Shown: in pieces, positions 33,303-42,618 of the stretch | Layout of the letters: each line of letters begins with the position of its first letter | Position numbering within the stretch: position 1 is the first letter of the stretch | Assembly: GCA_031264755.1 (NCBI GenBank) | Contig: JAISDO010000012.1 | Coordinates: forward strand, 1-64,000 | Reading direction: 5' to 3' | DNA: 64,000 nt | Source: Clostridiales bacterium | GTDB taxonomy: Bacteria > Bacillota_A > Clostridia > Christensenellales > Pumilibacteraceae | Translations under genes and position numbers: made by a program | Notes under the pieces: model-generated | Seen by the model: only the letters and a program-made list of their open reading frames with translations | Told to the model about the DNA's origin: nothing | Databases searched by the model: none

Positions 33303-35117
33303 CTACCAATCAAACTCTACTTGATTAGTCTCAATATCTAATTCGTCCTCGTCACCTTGACTTGCCTGACTTAGATCCATCTCCAACTTGCCATTCAATA
33401 CTTGTCTTATTCTTCGTTTCAAAAAAGCCTTTCGAGCTTTGTAAAACTCATCAAACTCATCAAAACTCAAACTAGCATCCAATGGTATACAATTGTGCAA
33501 CAAGTACGATTCTCGCTCCCCAGTATCCATATTAGATACAAGTTGCCAAAAAGATTGCTTGCGATAGTCATATTGATTAGGCGTGTGCAGAATCAGATTG
33601 GGCAATAGATCTCTATTTTTGCGCCATGAGCTCCATTTGCCACGTGGCACAGTATTGGGTATAGCCTCAAACTTGCTCTTGTGATGCACATATCCCACTC
33701 GTGGATTGCTATTTGGTGACTTGCCAAATGGTTGCGTATTGTTGATAGTAGTATAATACAATATTTCCTTGGTGATACCTTGACTAATACTGCTATTGAG
33801 TAGTATCTCCACCTTAGCGTCGTTGACATTAGTAGCTGTAGTGCTATTGAGCATTGACACAGTTATGTTGTATTTGTTTGCCTTGACTCTTTCTCTAAAC
33901 TCACTTTGATTGATCCTAATACCAAAGAACAATACCCTAGTCAAATAAGCTACAATAGCTACTTTGTTGTACTTGAACTGCGAATTGTTGTAGAGGCAAT
34001 ATACTATAGGCAACAACACAGCGTACTTCTTTTTGCCAAATCTACTAGGATCTATACGTAAGTCTATCAATAGAGTTCTCAGATCTTTGCACACATTGAC
34101 TACATTTTCCCAGTTGTTTTTGAGATTTTCTACAAGTGTCTTGTCTATATTGGTGTTGTACGTCCTTGTGAAGAGCACATAAGACATATCTATAATCAAC
34201 TCATTGCTAAACAACTTAGGATCAATATCAACTATTTGTTTGGCAAAATGGTACCTTGCCATAGGCCAATAGCTCTCTATAATGGACTTGACTATGTCTG
34301 TCTTATTGAGTTGAACACCCCCAGCATTGAATCTAATAAAAATTTCCAAAGCCTTGTCTACATCAGCATCTATGAGTTGAGTATACCTAATCAACTTGTT
34401 GTCGTATATTTGTTGACATAACTTGTTGAGTATATCTGTGGCATAGGCACCTTTCTCTCTCAACAAGTCCTCAATACTAAGATCATCAGTATCACTCTCT
34501 ACAACTTGAGTAAACATCTCCACAACCGTGCTATATATCTTGCCCTCTCTTCGCTCAAGATTGGCAAAATCTGGATGCATTATATCACTTATTTTGAATG
34601 ATGTAGTGTGTATATCTCTCAAAAATTCTATATTGTAAGACTTGCTATTGTATTCGTCCTCTTCATCATTGAGCTGCATGCTAGATATGTCAAGATCTAT
34701 ACAACAGTGGTATATATCATCAACACTACTAGAACTAGCTATTGTAGATTGTCCAAACAATGTAAGGTACATGCTAGTCAATCTCTGCTGTCCATCCAAT
34801 ATAGCAACATCAGTACTATCTAGATCTATCTTTTTGAGATCATAGTTGTGGGTCAAGCTGCCTTTTTTGGTCTTGTCAAATCTGACCACCTTGAGAAAGT
34901 CACAAAAGAAAGTCTGTGTACTAGTGTTGCTACTATCTAATTGCCACAACAAAAATGTAGATATTGGGTAGTTGTCCAGTATACTATCCCACAATTTTTC
35001 TATTTTGTCAAAATTCCAGACATATTGCCTTTGGAACGCAGGGATAATATACTTGCCACTATCAATCGCCTGCATTGCCTCATATATACTTATACTACTT
35101 TCTTGCAACCTATACAT
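33303..35117 (-). CDS. DUF262 (GmrS-like) protein
   Basis: 604-aa protein whose N-terminal domain is DUF262: IPAFQRQYVW (about residues 25-34) and ILDGQQRLTS (around 107), forming the ParB/sulfiredoxin-like NTPase centre. The C-terminal 150 residues contain HH near an IP pair and LPNLILHTPNQYDYRK, like the DUF1524 nuclease part of GmrSD-type enzymes, although the HNH core is not perfect. Such proteins restrict modified phage DNA or act in other defence systems. ATG has AAGAAGG at 7 nt. No partner restriction genes lie next to it: neighbours are ddl and uppP. Confidence 0.8.
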   Translation of the reverse strand: MYRLQESSISIYEAMQAIDSGKYIIPAFQRQYVWNFDKIEKLWDSILDNYPISTFLLWQLDSSNTSTQTFFCDFLKVVRFDKTKKGSLTHNYDLKKIDLDSTDVAILDGQQRLTSMYLTLFGQSTIASSSSVDDIYHCCIDLDISSMQLNDEEDEYNSKSYNIEFLRDIHTTSFKISDIMHPDFANLERREGKIYSTVVEMFTQVVESDTDDLSIEDLLREKGAYATDILNKLCQQIYDNKLIRYTQLIDADVDKALEIFIRFNAGGVQLNKTDIVKSIIESYWPMARYHFAKQIVDIDPKLFSNELIIDMSYVLFTRTYNTNIDKTLVENLKNNWENVVNVCKDLRTLLIDLRIDPSRFGKKKYAVLLPIVYCLYNNSQFKYNKVAIVAYLTRVLFFGIRINQSEFRERVKANKYNITVSMLNSTTATNVNDAKVEILLNSSISQGITKEILYYTTINNTQPFGKSPNSNPRVGYVHHKSKFEAIPNTVPRGKWSSWRKNRDLLPNLILHTPNQYDYRKQSFWQLVSNMDTGERESYLLHNCIPLDASLSFDEFDEFYKARKAFLKRRIRQVLNGKLEMDLSQASQGDEDELDIETNQVEFDW

Positions 35118-35226
35118 AACAAAACCTTCTTGCTACTTATCTAATTGAATTAGCTCTAACAATTATATCACACAAGCGCCATCAAGTATAGTGTAAATGT
35201 TTTACTATTTAACAAAATATAACAAA

Positions 35227-35256
35227 TATCACACATAGTTGCAATAATGTGTGATA
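35227..35256. terminator. Hairpin between the DUF262 gene and uppP
   Basis: TATCACACAT and its complement with a 10-nt loop, about 108 nt past uppP and 110 nt before the DUF262 gene on the same strand. Probably terminates uppP, but could also be an operator of the DUF262 gene. Confidence 0.5.
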
Positions 35257-35363
35257 ATCGCATCTTATCAATTAATATACCTTCTATATTAGAGTAGAGT
35301 CAAATACCAACGGACAACCCGCTACATTTGCTTGGACAAATACAAACCTTGATTAGGATACAA

Positions 35364-36128
35364 TCAAACAAAATACACAAAGAAAGTAACAATACTTAGT
35401 ATAGCCAAATACAACCCAAACCACTTAAAGTCTGCCTTGGCAATTAGTCTCAACATAAAGCGGATTGCAAGCATGCCACTCACAAAACTAGCCAAACCAC
35501 CTACTACTATATTGACTATTGTTATATTTTCAAATACATTAGTATCCAAGCTCTCTACCACTGCTCCACCAAGTATAATAGGTATAGACATCAAAAAACT
35601 AAATATAGCGACAGACTGTCTACTAGCACCACTAGCTATACCACCAGATATAGTACTACCACTACGAGACACGCCAGGGAAGACTGCCACACCTTGAGCC
35701 AATCCCATACATATGGCAGACTTAAGATTGATATCCTTCGTTGTTGTACTAACAACTTTGGACAGCCATTGACACAACAACAGCATAATAGCCGTGAACA
35801 TAAAAAAGAACGTCAAATATCTAGCATCTCCAAACACCTCACCTATCACATCACGCAACGCAAAACCTACTACAACAGCGGGTATAGACGCAATGACTAT
35901 CAATATAGCTTGTCCAAAAGGTGGTCGTAGCAATGACAATATGTGTTGACGCATAGTTATTGCAATAGCGGCAAGCGTGCCCAAATGTAGCATAAGATCA
36001 AATAAGATATAGTCCCCAGTGATGCCCATCACATTGCGAGCAAGCAACAAGTGACCACTACTGCTAACAGGCAAAAACTCTGTCAATCCTTGTACCAATC
36101 CCAACACAAATGCTTGCACAATATCCAT
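35364..36128 (-). CDS. uppP: Undecaprenyl-diphosphatase
   Basis: Recycles the lipid carrier undecaprenyl-pyrophosphate for cell-wall synthesis (BacA family, bacitracin tolerance). About eight membrane helices and both signatures are present: LTEFLPVSSSGHLLL near the N-terminus and PGVSRSGSTI in the middle. ATG at 36128 follows TGAGGAG at 10 nt, giving 254 aa; an upstream start would add seven residues. Confidence 0.95.
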   Translation of the reverse strand: MDIVQAFVLGLVQGLTEFLPVSSSGHLLLARNVMGITGDYILFDLMLHLGTLAAIAITMRQHILSLLRPPFGQAILIVIASIPAVVVGFALRDVIGEVFGDARYLTFFFMFTAIMLLLCQWLSKVVSTTTKDINLKSAICMGLAQGVAVFPGVSRSGSTISGGIASGASRQSVAIFSFLMSIPIILGGAVVESLDTNVFENITIVNIVVGGLASFVSGMLAIRFMLRLIAKADFKWFGLYLAILSIVTFFVYFV

Positions 36129-36280
36129 CACACATACACTCCTCAACAAATGTAGTCAATATACAATTGACTACACCACAACTATATTACTTCAATTGCA
36201 AAAAAATGTCAATTTTGTTGACTTATGCCACAATTATTGATCATCAATCAAGTCTCAACATAGCTATACAAAGCATGCTG

Positions 36281-37738
36281 TCAATTGTGCTTGTTGTTCT
36301 TCTTGATTAGTTTGTCTTTGTACGCTGATATAATATTGCTCGTAGTTGGGATTTTTGGAGATTGAGGTCTAGACATAAGAAAATATCTAAGTTCGTCTAG
36401 AGCATGGTCATCTCTTTTGATAGGAGTATCCCCATTGCCCCACCAATACGACTTGATCTCTCTAATCAAATTGACACAAGTCCTAAAAATATAGATCTGT
36501 GGTCTACCAGCACTGTTGCCAAAATATCTCTTGACTGTATTGATACCCGCAAACAAGTCTTTGTTGACTTTGGTATTGACTGCTATGCCGTGATCCCAGA
36601 ACAAATCTGCCACACTCTTGCTAGATGCTAGAGTGCGTTGATTGGCAGCACTATCTATCAATGCCACAATTCGTCCTGACCAATCTGTATGCCAATCCAA
36701 GCTTTGGGATATAGACTTGATAGCATTAGCATGATACTGTATATCCTTGCCTGCTTGATAGTGCTCAGCTATAACATACACTACGTCATCATAGTCCACT
36801 GCATACCAATGACATGACAAGGGATTGTTGAGACCTGGATCTATTGACAAATTGTTGTACCACTCTTTGGGTACATCAAATGGATCTATCACATGCACAT
36901 TGCTATCAAACTCACTATATACCATTCCACCACTATTGACAAATTTGCCATACCGCCTACTATCAAGTTCTTGTTGAGTCATAGACGCAGTGAGTGCGTC
37001 TATCTCCTGTTTGTCAAGATACGGATTGTCCCCCCACTCCATAAAAATATGCCATATTTTGGGATCTTGTTGAGGATTGAGATATATGTTGTTGTACACC
37101 CACGTCAACCCCAGCAATGGTGTCATTGTACCAAAAATATCCCCGCTGCGGTCCAATACACGCATGCGACATTCTTGATATATATCATAGGGTGGCTCTT
37201 CGTCAAACCACACAAAATCCAGGCTAGTACCAGCAAACTTGTCCCTACCCATCTCACAACTCTTGAAGCCTATCTTAGACACGCCACCCAATACGCTATA
37301 CACAGTGACAAAGTCCACAACACCATTGCTAGGATTGTGACTACTACCGCTACTCATTACAATGTCCTTAATCCAAGCAGGATTGAGATAATTCAATATT
37401 TTGGACTGAGCTACATCTCTACTGACTTGACTAGATAGTGACACTACCCAACCATGCACGCTAGGCTTGTTGGCTCTATATGGATGTATACCTCTAGCCA
37501 TCCACACGCACTCTACCGCACCACACTCTGTCTTGCCACTACGATTGCCACCAAACACCCATCTATTGCGGTATGGAGACTTGGCAAATTCTAACTGTTT
37601 GTGATGTATCTTTTGACCAGTGTTGTAATATAATATCTTATCATCTTGCATCTTTTGACTAATCAAGTTGTCTATCTTAGCTATCTGTGACAACAAATTG
37701 ATATCGTTGATGTATTGATTGGATTCGTTATTCTTCAT
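36281..37738 (-). CDS. Phage terminase large subunit (isolated)
   Basis: DNA-packaging motor ATPase-nuclease. Walker A is GGNRSGKT (residues 63-70), Walker B FVWFDEEP (acidic pair 179-180), and the nuclease Asp residues occur in SIDPG (300), ALIDS and the final DDHALDELRYF. All catalytic residues look intact and 485 aa is full length. ATG has CGGAG at 8 nt. No portal, protease, capsid or small terminase gene is nearby: it lies between uppP and an SH3-like surface protein. A prophage remnant, a domesticated packaging enzyme or a mobile-element gene are all possible. Confidence 0.88.
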   Translation of the reverse strand: MKNNESNQYINDINLLSQIAKIDNLISQKMQDDKILYYNTGQKIHHKQLEFAKSPYRNRWVFGGNRSGKTECGAVECVWMARGIHPYRANKPSVHGWVVSLSSQVSRDVAQSKILNYLNPAWIKDIVMSSGSSHNPSNGVVDFVTVYSVLGGVSKIGFKSCEMGRDKFAGTSLDFVWFDEEPPYDIYQECRMRVLDRSGDIFGTMTPLLGLTWVYNNIYLNPQQDPKIWHIFMEWGDNPYLDKQEIDALTASMTQQELDSRRYGKFVNSGGMVYSEFDSNVHVIDPFDVPKEWYNNLSIDPGLNNPLSCHWYAVDYDDVVYVIAEHYQAGKDIQYHANAIKSISQSLDWHTDWSGRIVALIDSAANQRTLASSKSVADLFWDHGIAVNTKVNKDLFAGINTVKRYFGNSAGRPQIYIFRTCVNLIREIKSYWWGNGDTPIKRDDHALDELRYFLMSRPQSPKIPTTSNIISAYKDKLIKKNNKHN

Positions 37739-37926
37739 TACTCAACTCCGTATGATTGGACAAGTTTACAATTGATATATTGATTTTGGTTTGGACAATC
37801 AAATAAGATATGCTACCAATGACAAAACTCAAAAACATCTAATTGGAAGTATGGCGGTATATCTATTGTACTATTTGGCAAGAATTGTACTAGATTATTG
37901 TACAAGTACTAATCAATGAGGATTCT

Positions 37927-38670
37927 ATGAAAATTTTACATTTTGCACTAATTAGTATAGTATACCTAACTTTGAGTAGTGTGTGGATTCCGCTAATATC
38001 AACACCTCATAGATATACCAAAAATACTAACGATACACAATATGCACAAATATTGCAGGACACTATCCTATATCAATACTCTGACTCTCAATATATACCC
38101 ATAACCACACTACCCGCTACTTACTTTGTAGCTGTAATAGGTGATGTGGTAGACGGATATGTGCCTGCTAGCTATCTAGATATAGATGGGTTTGTGCCTG
38201 CCAAAGATATACAATTGGTAGACTTTGAGCCAGCCAACAAGTACGGAATGGGCAAGCTAGTTATTCACAACCCAGATATTAGTGCTGTCAACTTGCGTAT
38301 CAACCCAGATCACAGCCATGACGACAACATAATATCCCAAATAACTCGCACCAACACAGATTTGTCATATTACGGGACAATAGAGGGTAGTACATTCAAC
38401 GGCGATAATATATGGTACTATATACGCACTATTGTAGACGATCAACCCATAAGAGGTTTTGTCTTCGGATCCAACATGCTATCCACTCCAATACCCAACA
38501 ACATAATAGAAGCAGTTCAACCAGAAAGTCCCAACAACAACATCAACGCAACTCCTCGCCCGCTAACAGACACTACAATGTACATCATCGTAGGTGCCTT
38601 GTGTATACCAGTAGGGACAATGATGCTACTAATGTTCAAAAAAAAATCCAAATCATCTTCATCAACCTAG
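37927..38670 (+). CDS. SH3-like surface protein with C-terminal membrane anchor
   Basis: 247 aa: an N-terminal signal peptide (about residues 1-22), two beta-rich modules with AVNLRINPDHSHDDNII typical of bacterial SH3 domains, a Pro/Asn/Thr linker, then a hydrophobic helix (about residues 218-238) and a Lys/Ser-rich tail. It should be exposed on the cell surface; SH3b domains often bind peptidoglycan. ATG follows GAGGATT. Alone on its strand in this area, with a terminator behind it. Confidence 0.75.
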   Translation: MKILHFALISIVYLTLSSVWIPLISTPHRYTKNTNDTQYAQILQDTILYQYSDSQYIPITTLPATYFVAVIGDVVDGYVPASYLDIDGFVPAKDIQLVDFEPANKYGMGKLVIHNPDISAVNLRINPDHSHDDNIISQITRTNTDLSYYGTIEGSTFNGDNIWYYIRTIVDDQPIRGFVFGSNMLSTPIPNNIIEAVQPESPNNNINATPRPLTDTTMYIIVGALCIPVGTMMLLMFKKKSKSSSST

Positions 38671-38740
38671 ATTGGATTGCACACCTTGCTAGACAGTAGT
38701 AACCCTTGTACATTGCTCTTCAACTAATACAATTATATAC

Positions 38741-38775
38741 ACAAAACAGTGCCACATAATGTGGCACTGTTTTGT
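38741..38775. terminator. Bidirectional terminator between convergent genes
   Basis: ACAAAACAGTGCCACAT and its exact complement around a single base, i.e. 17-bp arms, between the SH3-like gene and the Xaa-Pro peptidase gene. Confidence 0.8.
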
Positions 38776-38806
38776 TGCAATGCTGTGTGTATGTATCAAT
38801 AATAGA

Positions 38807-39850
38807 TCAACTTAGATACAATGATTTGTTGTAATTAGCAAAATTGTATATACCATCTTTTTGAACCAATATCATATCTTCTATACGCACACCCCCAAGC
38901 CCATTAATGTATACACCAGGCTCTACCGTAATGACCATGTCTGATTGCAATACATCTTCGCTCAAACTAGAAATCCTAGGATACTCATGCACTACCACAC
39001 CAATACCATGTCCCAACGAGTGCACAAACTTGTCAGCATATCCATTAGCTTTGAGATACTCTCTACTGAGACTGTCTACATAATTGCAACGCAACCCTGC
39101 CTTTATCTTGGATAGTGCATACTCCTGAGATTGCAACACCAACGAATGTATCTTTTGCAACTCTGGTTCAACATCACCTATACAAAAAGTCCTAGTCATA
39201 TCACTACAAAAGCCATTATATTTTGCTCCCATATCTATGAGTATTATATCAGTCTTTTTGAGTTTGCGTTGTGTCGGACTGTGGTGTGGATATGCCGAAT
39301 TCTCCCCAAATGCTACAATGATATCAAAAGAAGGTCCAGATGCTCCAAGACTAGACATCTCATAAGCCAACTGAGTAGCAAGCTCATGTTCTGTTACACC
39401 TACCTTGATGATATTGCGAACTTTGTCTAGAGACTTCTCTGCTATGTTCTGTGCTTGTTGCATATTGGCTATCATGTACTCACGTTTGATAGCCATATCT
39501 TGGTCTAGAGCACTACTAATAGGTACAAGCTTGCATTTGATAGTGCTTGCAAGCTTGTCAAAACTAGACTTGAGTATAGTTTTGTACTCATATCCTACCG
39601 ACTTAGAGTCCAATGATACAGCTATCTCTGCCAAAGTCTTGAACAAATCCTGCCCTTGTTGCAGCACAACAACCTTGAACTCACCTGAGTTTTGCTTAGC
39701 ATATTCGGCATACCTAACATCTGTAATCAAATATTTTTGATTATCATTGAGCACAACTGCTCCATAACTCGTCGCAATATTGCTATAAAAATACCTGTTG
39801 GATGCATCTAGCAACACCATTGTATCCACGCCATATGTCTTGTCTAACAT
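38807..39850 (-). CDS. M24-family Xaa-Pro peptidase (PepQ/PepP-like)
   Basis: Metallopeptidase that cleaves bonds next to proline. An N-terminal creatinase domain precedes the pita-bread catalytic domain with metal ligands in LIDMGAKYNGFCSDMTRTF (two Asp), HSLGHGIGVVVHEYP (His), TVEPGVY (Glu) and GVRIED (Glu). 347 aa from the ATG at 39850. TATAAT lies 6 nt before that ATG and there is no ribosome site, so a leaderless message is likely; an upstream TTG would put the promoter inside the gene. Confidence 0.93.
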   Translation of the reverse strand: MLDKTYGVDTMVLLDASNRYFYSNIATSYGAVVLNDNQKYLITDVRYAEYAKQNSGEFKVVVLQQGQDLFKTLAEIAVSLDSKSVGYEYKTILKSSFDKLASTIKCKLVPISSALDQDMAIKREYMIANMQQAQNIAEKSLDKVRNIIKVGVTEHELATQLAYEMSSLGASGPSFDIIVAFGENSAYPHHSPTQRKLKKTDIILIDMGAKYNGFCSDMTRTFCIGDVEPELQKIHSLVLQSQEYALSKIKAGLRCNYVDSLSREYLKANGYADKFVHSLGHGIGVVVHEYPRISSLSEDVLQSDMVITVEPGVYINGLGGVRIEDMILVQKDGIYNFANYNKSLYLS

Positions 39851-40097
39851 GAGACAATTATACCACAAGCATACTACTATGTACAAGCCTTTTTTGACTA
39901 ATTAGCGACTATATACCGCTAATCAAAAATAAAAATATTTAGTGGAAACAATTACCAATAAATATTGTCAAAATAAAAGTTGCCAAATTAAGTACAATGT
40001 ATTAATATATATTGTATAAATATGTACAAATTGTGTACATATTCAAAGTTATATTGTCAACATACCTACTTGATATGATTATTGGAGACTACACAAA

Positions 40098-40367
40098 ATG
40101 AAATCTACACAGCAAAAACAAATCAAAGCCATGTTTGCTTGTCCTACTTGCAGTAGCATCAGAACTCAAGATAGCGAAGAATGTCCCAAATGCAAGTCCT
40201 CAGCCAAATCAGTACAGATACACCCCACCCCTAGCGTAGTACTATCCAAATCTGACGCCAAACAAATACTGATAGCCAAATCTATGACTAGCGGTATTTC
40301 ACGACTCAACAAAGGTAGACAACATGGTAGTATGGAATATGACGAAGATATGATATTGGGATACTAG
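40098..40367 (+). CDS. Small zinc-ribbon protein (89 aa)
   Basis: CPTCSS and CPKCKS (residues about 15-35) form one four-Cys ribbon; the rest is Lys/Ser/Gln-rich and ends in an acidic DEDMILGY. No known function. ATG follows TTGGAG at 10 nt. It stands alone between the peptidase (divergent) and a converging gene. Confidence 0.6.
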   Translation: MKSTQQKQIKAMFACPTCSSIRTQDSEECPKCKSSAKSVQIHPTPSVVLSKSDAKQILIAKSMTSGISRLNKGRQHGSMEYDEDMILGY

Positions 40368-40413
40368 CAGTTGACAATTGCCAACTTGATTGGATACCCT
40401 GAGTATAAACTCA

Positions 40414-40791
40414 CTATGCTAGTAGAGACTCTCTAACGTACAATGTGGCTTCAAAACTAGCACTAGAATCCGCCTGTCTGAACAAAAGAGGGGTTATTAT
40501 TAGAGCTTGCTTGATAATTACCCCGAAGAGTCTCTTAGCGTCTTTTTGGCTATCTGCACTAAGATTGCCCTCACAATCTCGGCAAGCGTTGAGCAATGGC
40601 TCAAAAGGCGTGTTGACCCAACTCTTAGGGACTAGCTCATTAGCTTTGAATCGCTCCCTAGTATTGACCACTTCTAGTGCCGCTGTAATAATCAAAAACA
40701 GATCCTTAGCCGATATCTTGTCCAAAAACTCTATCTTAGTCCCTCTAAAGTCAAGTGTCTTGACCAACTTGCCTGCTCTATCCAACAACAT
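40414..40791 (-). CDS. Hypothetical protein (125 aa)
   Basis: Not recognised. Largely helical, with LFLIITAALEVVN and many Leu/Ala, a few Cys, no membrane segment. Start is uncertain: ATG at 40791 follows GGGGGAG closely, while a GTG at 40812 would add seven residues. It lies downstream of tRNA-Arg on the same strand. Confidence 0.5.
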   Translation of the reverse strand: MLLDRAGKLVKTLDFRGTKIEFLDKISAKDLFLIITAALEVVNTRERFKANELVPKSWVNTPFEPLLNACRDCEGNLSADSQKDAKRLFGVIIKQALIITPLLFRQADSSASFEATLYVRESLLA

Positions 40792-40901
40792 ACTCTCCCC
40801 CAATATACCCACTTACTCAACACATTACTGTTGTAGCTATGTTGCAATTCACCCTAACAAGGCAAGACGACAATCTTGCCTACAAATTTTGACTACATTT
40901 A

Positions 40902-40923
40902 GTTGCTCGAGACGCCGAGCAAC
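40902..40923 (-). terminator. Terminator after tRNA-Arg
   Basis: GTTGCTCG and its complement with a 6-nt loop, 12 nt past the tRNA 3' end. A second short hairpin, GGCAAGA/TCTTGCC (40861-40880), follows. Confidence 0.6.
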
Positions 40924-40934
40924 AATCAACTATG

Positions 40935-41009
40935 TGGCACCCCCACCGAGAATCGAACTCAGAACTAGCCCTTAGGAGGGGCTCGTTATATCCATTTAAC
41001 TACAGAGGC
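40935..41009 (-). tRNA. tRNA-Arg (CCT)
   Basis: A 75-nt cloverleaf, anticodon CCT, reading AGG codons. Acceptor GCCTCTG pairs with TGGGGGT (G-T wobbles at the end pairs), T-loop TTCGATT, discriminator G and encoded CCA. Confidence 0.92.
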
Positions 41010-41021
41010 TTAGCCAACGAT

Positions 41022-41051
41022 ATTCTAACACAACAATTACACAATTGTCAA
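41022..41051 (-). promoter_or_regulatory. Promoter of tRNA-Arg
   Basis: TTGACA (41046-41051), 18 nt, TAGAAT (41022-41027), ending about 13 nt before the tRNA. Confidence 0.55.
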
Positions 41052-41093
41052 ATACATCATTGATACCATGAGCGACACCCAATTGCAATCCAC

Positions 41094-41423
41094 ATGCATA
41101 TCCACCACAACAAAACAGCCAGAGTAGTACCCTTTGTAGACAATTATATACCACCAAGACGAGAAGACAACAGATATGAGATGGATTTATGCCAAAGCAA
41201 TAGTCAACACAACGACAATCTTGATGTTAGTAACAATTGCAAAAGCTCCAACGCAGCATCAATGATATCAACAACCAAGAGGATTACACTGAGCCAACTG
41301 ATATTGACGCCTAACCCACGTCAATGTACTGTACAAGTGTATTGTTTGGTGCAATATCTCAATAGCAATCTTCAACCAAACCAAAACATACGACATTTTC
41401 AATCAGGACACTGTCCATATTGA
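41094..41423 (+). CDS. Possible orphan protein (109 aa)
   Basis: An open frame in the otherwise empty 528-nt gap between tRNA-Arg and spoIIID. The protein is hydrophilic, rich in Asn, Gln, Ser, His and Arg, with five Cys and no recognised domain. No ribosome site precedes the ATG. It is not the shadow of another gene, but its composition is poor evidence for coding. The rest of the gap shows only A/T-rich sequence before spoIIID. Confidence 0.3.
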   Translation: MHIHHNKTARVVPFVDNYIPPRREDNRYEMDLCQSNSQHNDNLDVSNNCKSSNAASMISTTKRITLSQLILTPNPRQCTVQVYCLVQYLNSNLQPNQNIRHFQSGHCPY

Positions 41424-41537
41424 TGCTTAAGCATCACAAATTGTATTATATTTTGTCGTTTTGTGTAATATTTGGGAGAGTTGTGCAATATTTATAGCTC
41501 ATGACAGTTGAAGTAGACTTGTCACATGAGGTAAACT

Positions 41538-41849
41538 ATGCACAACAATACTAGTTCGACCAATTGCAACAATATACCCAAGACGGCTTATCAACATAGC
41601 CACATAGCTACACGGGCTATAGACTTAGCCACATACATATGTCAGCACAAATCCACGGTAAGACAAGCTTCTATAGCCTTTGACATAAGCAAATCCACAG
41701 TACACAAAGACATATCTCATAGACTCAAATCTATAGATCCCAAATTGCACACCAAAGTCAAAAAGATATTAGCCAAAAATCTAGCCGAACGGCATTTGCG
41801 TGGGGGCATAGCAACCAAAAATCGCTATCTCAAAATCAAGCTTAAGTAA
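41538..41849 (+). CDS. spoIIID: Sporulation transcription factor SpoIIID
   Basis: DNA-binding regulator of mother-cell gene expression. The HTH region (VRQASIAFDISKSTVHKDIS) and the invariant end ERHLRGGIATKNRYLK match B. subtilis SpoIIID closely; the first 25 residues are an extra Asn/Thr-rich leader. 103 aa. ATG has GAGGTAA at 4 nt. In B. subtilis it acts after sigma-E and before sigma-K, and its presence makes true endospore formation probable. Confidence 0.93.
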   Translation: MHNNTSSTNCNNIPKTAYQHSHIATRAIDLATYICQHKSTVRQASIAFDISKSTVHKDISHRLKSIDPKLHTKVKKILAKNLAERHLRGGIATKNRYLKIKLK

Positions 41850-41921
41850 GCATGGTAGCACGAATTGTCCCAAACAAACACACCAACAATCATCAACACA
41901 AGCTATGCTAAGGAGACAAAT

Positions 41922-42364
41922 ATGACTGCAAATGAAGAATTTTATGAATAATTGTATAGGTATATTAAGAGAAGAATACAAGAGGATTATTTACGAGATA
42001 GAGCTCCCAAAACAGACAAGAGGCAATAGAGTATCTCATAAATGAAGGGTTTATTCCACCCGATACACCAACCGAAAATATTTTATTTGCCTATATAAGA
42101 CACCGTTATGAGATATATGAGCTCAGTCCATCAGTAAATATACTTGAGAAAAATTTTTTTATTATTCTCCACAGTACTCATACCAAAGAGTTATACTTGT
42201 CATATGTCCCTGCCAAATCATTGACCAAAAGTGATCTCGCAATTAGCCCAAAAAACCTTTATCTACTAGATATACAAATTGTATACAATGACCCTAATTT
42301 TACAGACAGAATAAGTGGTTGTATATTCAAATCATACCATCAAGCAACTATTGAGTATCCATAA
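41922..42364 (+). pseudogene. Decayed gene with stop and frameshift
   Basis: ATG with an ideal AAGGAG site opens a frame that stops at codon 10 (TAA, 41949). Reading through, the same frame continues as LYRYIKRRIQEDYLRD to a TAG at 42027, and coding then continues in another frame (AIEYLINEGFIPPDT...) up to 42364. Restoring both lesions gives about 147 residues of polar protein rich in Tyr, Ile and Asn with no recognised domain. The ribosome site and long continuous coding sense show it was a gene until recently. It follows spoIIID by 72 nt. Confidence 0.65.
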
Positions 42365-42572
42365 TACATTATATCAAGACAACGATTGATATTAGTGACA
42401 ACACAACAAAACAAAGGCTGATGTAGAGTTGATTGTACTACACCAGTCTTAATGTCTTGCCTTGACACACATTGCTATCATTAGCAATCAAGTCTTGTCC
42501 TAGTCCACTCTATTGACAACTACACTAGCGGTAGCCATATCCACATATCTAATCAATAGAATATAAGGTACA

Positions 42573-42588
42573 GGCAAGTAATCTTGCC
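42573..42588 (-). terminator. Weak hairpin after the four-helix membrane gene
   Basis: GGCAAG-TAAT-CTTGCC, about 30 nt past the stop. Short stem; the remaining gap up to the pseudogene shows no other feature. Confidence 0.4.
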
Positions 42589-42618
42589 ATTGCTTGCTAC
42601 TTGTGCCGTTTGGTATCG

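Noticed and set aside
36281..42364. Prophage including the terminase, zinc-ribbon gene and decayed gene
   Set aside because: The genes between are ordinary cellular ones (Xaa-Pro peptidase, tRNA, spoIIID) and no structural phage gene or attachment repeat was seen.
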